From JANXLS01 sp038227045 (GTDB lineage: Bacteria; Planctomycetota; SZUA-567; H5-PLA8), in the NCBI GenBank assembly GCA_038227045.1, contig JBBRQD010000084.1, forward strand, positions 1-25,286: DNA of 25,286 nucleotides, read 5' to 3'. The notes below the pieces were generated by a model that made no database searches, was not told the origin of the DNA, and saw only the letters and a program-made list of their open reading frames with translations. Each line of letters opens with the position of its first letter. Within the stretch, counting starts at the first letter, position 1. Made by a program: the position numbers and the translations under genes. This document shows, piece after piece, positions 25,001 through 25,286 of this stretch.

Positions 25001-25286
25001 TGCCTCGCAGAACTTCACACTGACCGTGAATGCAGCGCTGAGCATCGCGCCGGCGGCTCTCGCCAGCGCTACGGCGGGGACGGCAACGAATCAGATCATC
25101 ACAGTCAGCGGCGGAACCACGCCGTACACGACGTTGAATGTGACTGCGTTCAGTGCGGGCACGACGGGCTTGACGGCGGCGGCGCTCACGGCAAATGCGG
25201 GTGCGGGAACGGTGACGCTCAGCGGCACGCCAACGGCTGCGGGCACGATGACGTTTACGGTGAACGTGACCGACACGGCGGGGGCG
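22023..25286 (+). CDS. exported Kelch-propeller / choice-of-anchor-D / Ig-like repeat protein (3' truncated by window edge)
   Basis: The frame is open from ATG 22023 to the last base (1088 codons, no stop). A signal peptide (MFTRQFCGSFCVVLFCGML...SASA) is followed by seven Kelch-like blades (about residues 47-425), each with GGVYDPxxDSW and MIVFGG elements, forming a likely beta-propeller. An ASH/choice-of-anchor-D-like domain follows (about 430-530: FNAENTGASSLTGV, INFTPSAIG, VNLTGTG), then a putative Ig domain (about 532-620: GLNIVSATGVLSGTPTVAG), then 96-residue Ig-like tandem repeats from residue about 622 to the edge. GGGG lies 6 nt before ATG, a weak ribosome site. It is probably a large cell-surface or secreted adhesin-like protein; the anchoring end is outside the window. 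Confidence 0.88.
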   Translation, partial: MFTRQFCGSFCVVLFCGMLTFSASAATPAPPFIVVHDGATTAAAAFTPNYAWTATTTTGAPAARQAHTAVFTGGTGNAVTANRTIMWGGATGSVAVNTGGVYNPATDSWTATTTTSAPPLRTNHTAAWTGATGNAATANRMIVWGGDDNNNNSLNTGGRYDPSNDSWVPTTTTGAPGVRSYHVSVWTGNTGNAATANRMIVFGGYDSGFNAVNTGGVYDPASDSWTATTTTNAPSPRWNFAAVWTGNTGNAATENKMIVFGGEPTVTTSVLTDGGIYDPANNTWTTLPANATVGARGAHSMVWTGSKMIVFGGESATFTVNSNIGAVYDYAGNTWTALPSTGAPGGRLNHTTVWTGERMIVFGGFISDNSRPNIPFAYDPVGDAWSTLTSTGAPAGRVQHTGIWGSPNMVVLEGNSAGITNTGGVLSTVNTVALGSSGVGSPLSRSFNAENTGASSLTGVAVTFSGANASDFSVLSAPTGTIANGSNSAFTINFTPSAIGARTAVMSIASSDPNRSPFNVNLTGTGTNVAPSSFSAQTPPNKGDVNFAYAGYTYVANGSPVPTYALAPTSGILPNGLNIVSATGVLSGTPTVAGAFPNIIVRASNVAGFFDSTPATITIAPALAIAPAALAQATATKSTNQIITVSNGTTPYTTLNVTAFAAGTTGLTAAALTANAGAGTVTLSGTPTAAGTCTFTVNVTDTVGATLSKNYSLTVNAALSIAPAALAGATAGTATNQIMTVSNGTTPYTTLNVTAFTAGTTGLTAANLTANAGAGTVTLSGTPTAAGTCTFTVNVTDTAGATLSKNYTLTVNAALSIAPAALAQAQVGQNTNQVSTVSNGTTPYTTLNVTAFAAGGTGLTAANLTANAGAGTVTLNGTPTAAGTCTFTVNVTDTAGATLSKNYSLTVVAINITPASLPGATAGTAYSQVLTVNGAGLPLNSLTVTALVPGATGIVAGSFTPNLATGKLTISFTPAAAGAATFTVNVTDSTNATASQNFTLTVNAALSIAPAALASATAGTATNQIITVSGGTTPYTTLNVTAFSAGTTGLTAAALTANAGAGTVTLSGTPTAAGTMTFTVNVTDTAGA
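23886..25286 (+). repeat. 288-bp tandem repeat coding for Ig-like domains (4 full units plus a partial)
   Basis: Units begin at 23886, 24174, 24462, 24747 and 25035. Three spacings are 288 bp and one is 285. Each unit reads AALSIAPAALA, then TPYTTLNVTAF, TGLTA, LTANAGAGTVTLSGTPTAAGT, then FTVNVTDTxGATLSKNY. Units 1, 2, 3 and 5 are very similar at DNA level; unit 4 is clearly diverged (INITPASLPGATAGTAYSQ). The array continues past the window end, so copy number is unknown. Confidence 0.9.

Noticed and set aside
23942..25276. Repeated - strand open frames of 61-105 codons across the Ig-like array
   Set aside because: They are shadows created by the repeat; the + strand frame is continuous, has a signal peptide and encodes coherent domains.

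Overview
This 25.3-kb window is almost wholly coding and nearly all genes are on the + strand. No gene fixes the taxonomy. The gene content fits a Gram-negative bacterium of a PVC-like or other uncultivated lineage: autotransporter-associated beta-strand repeats, a gingipain-type C25 peptidase on a giant exported protein, a free-standing PqqD-type RiPP recognition element, Kelch/choice-of-anchor/Ig-like exported repeat proteins, abundant phosphorelay parts and tandem Ser/Thr kinase domains. This placement is inference.

Region A (1-8676) starts with the last 41 codons of an unidentified protein. A tightly packed signalling operon follows: an exported type-I periplasmic binding protein (347), a two-TM hybrid histidine kinase with a large helical sensor region and two C-terminal receivers (1546), a single-domain receiver (4890), a 128-aa protein with a histidine-kinase phosphoacceptor hairpin but no ATPase (5258), an HPt protein (5669), another receiver (6019), and a receiver fused to a GspE/PilB secretion or pilus motor ATPase (6484). 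Several junctions overlap (GTGA, TAATG, ATGA). I read this as a multistep relay. The binding protein and kinase resemble the TorT/TorS arrangement, and the plausible output is the extension motor of a type IV pilus or type II secretion machine.

Region B (8843-10663) is a cytoplasmic Ser/Thr kinase gene encoding an inactive N-terminal kinase domain followed by an apparently active one. A 385-bp AT-rich intergenic region follows, with a consensus-like -35 box and a cluster of overlapping dyads.

Region C (11049-21078) is a 3182-residue exported mosaic protein with discoidin-like, IPT/TIG, PA14, PATR, LamG-like and FN3-like modules and a C-terminal C25 cysteine peptidase with intact His and Cys. 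A small PqqD-like gene follows it.

Region D (21079-22022) has no + strand gene. On the - strand it holds a small ORF with a good intrinsic terminator at its stop codon, and a precise 3' half of tRNA-Gly(CCC), a typical integration-site scar.

Region E (22023 to the window end) is the 5' part of another exported protein: a seven-bladed Kelch propeller, a choice-of-anchor-D/ASH-type domain, an Ig-like domain and then near-identical 288-bp Ig-like tandem repeats that run off the window.

The most unusual content is the relay operon ending in a receiver-motor fusion, with a phosphomimetic-looking receiver, an ATPase-less DHp protein and a pseudokinase-kinase gene next door. The giant PATR-C25 protease with an adjacent RRE protein comes second. 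A functional link between the motor and the exported giants is possible but not shown by the sequence.
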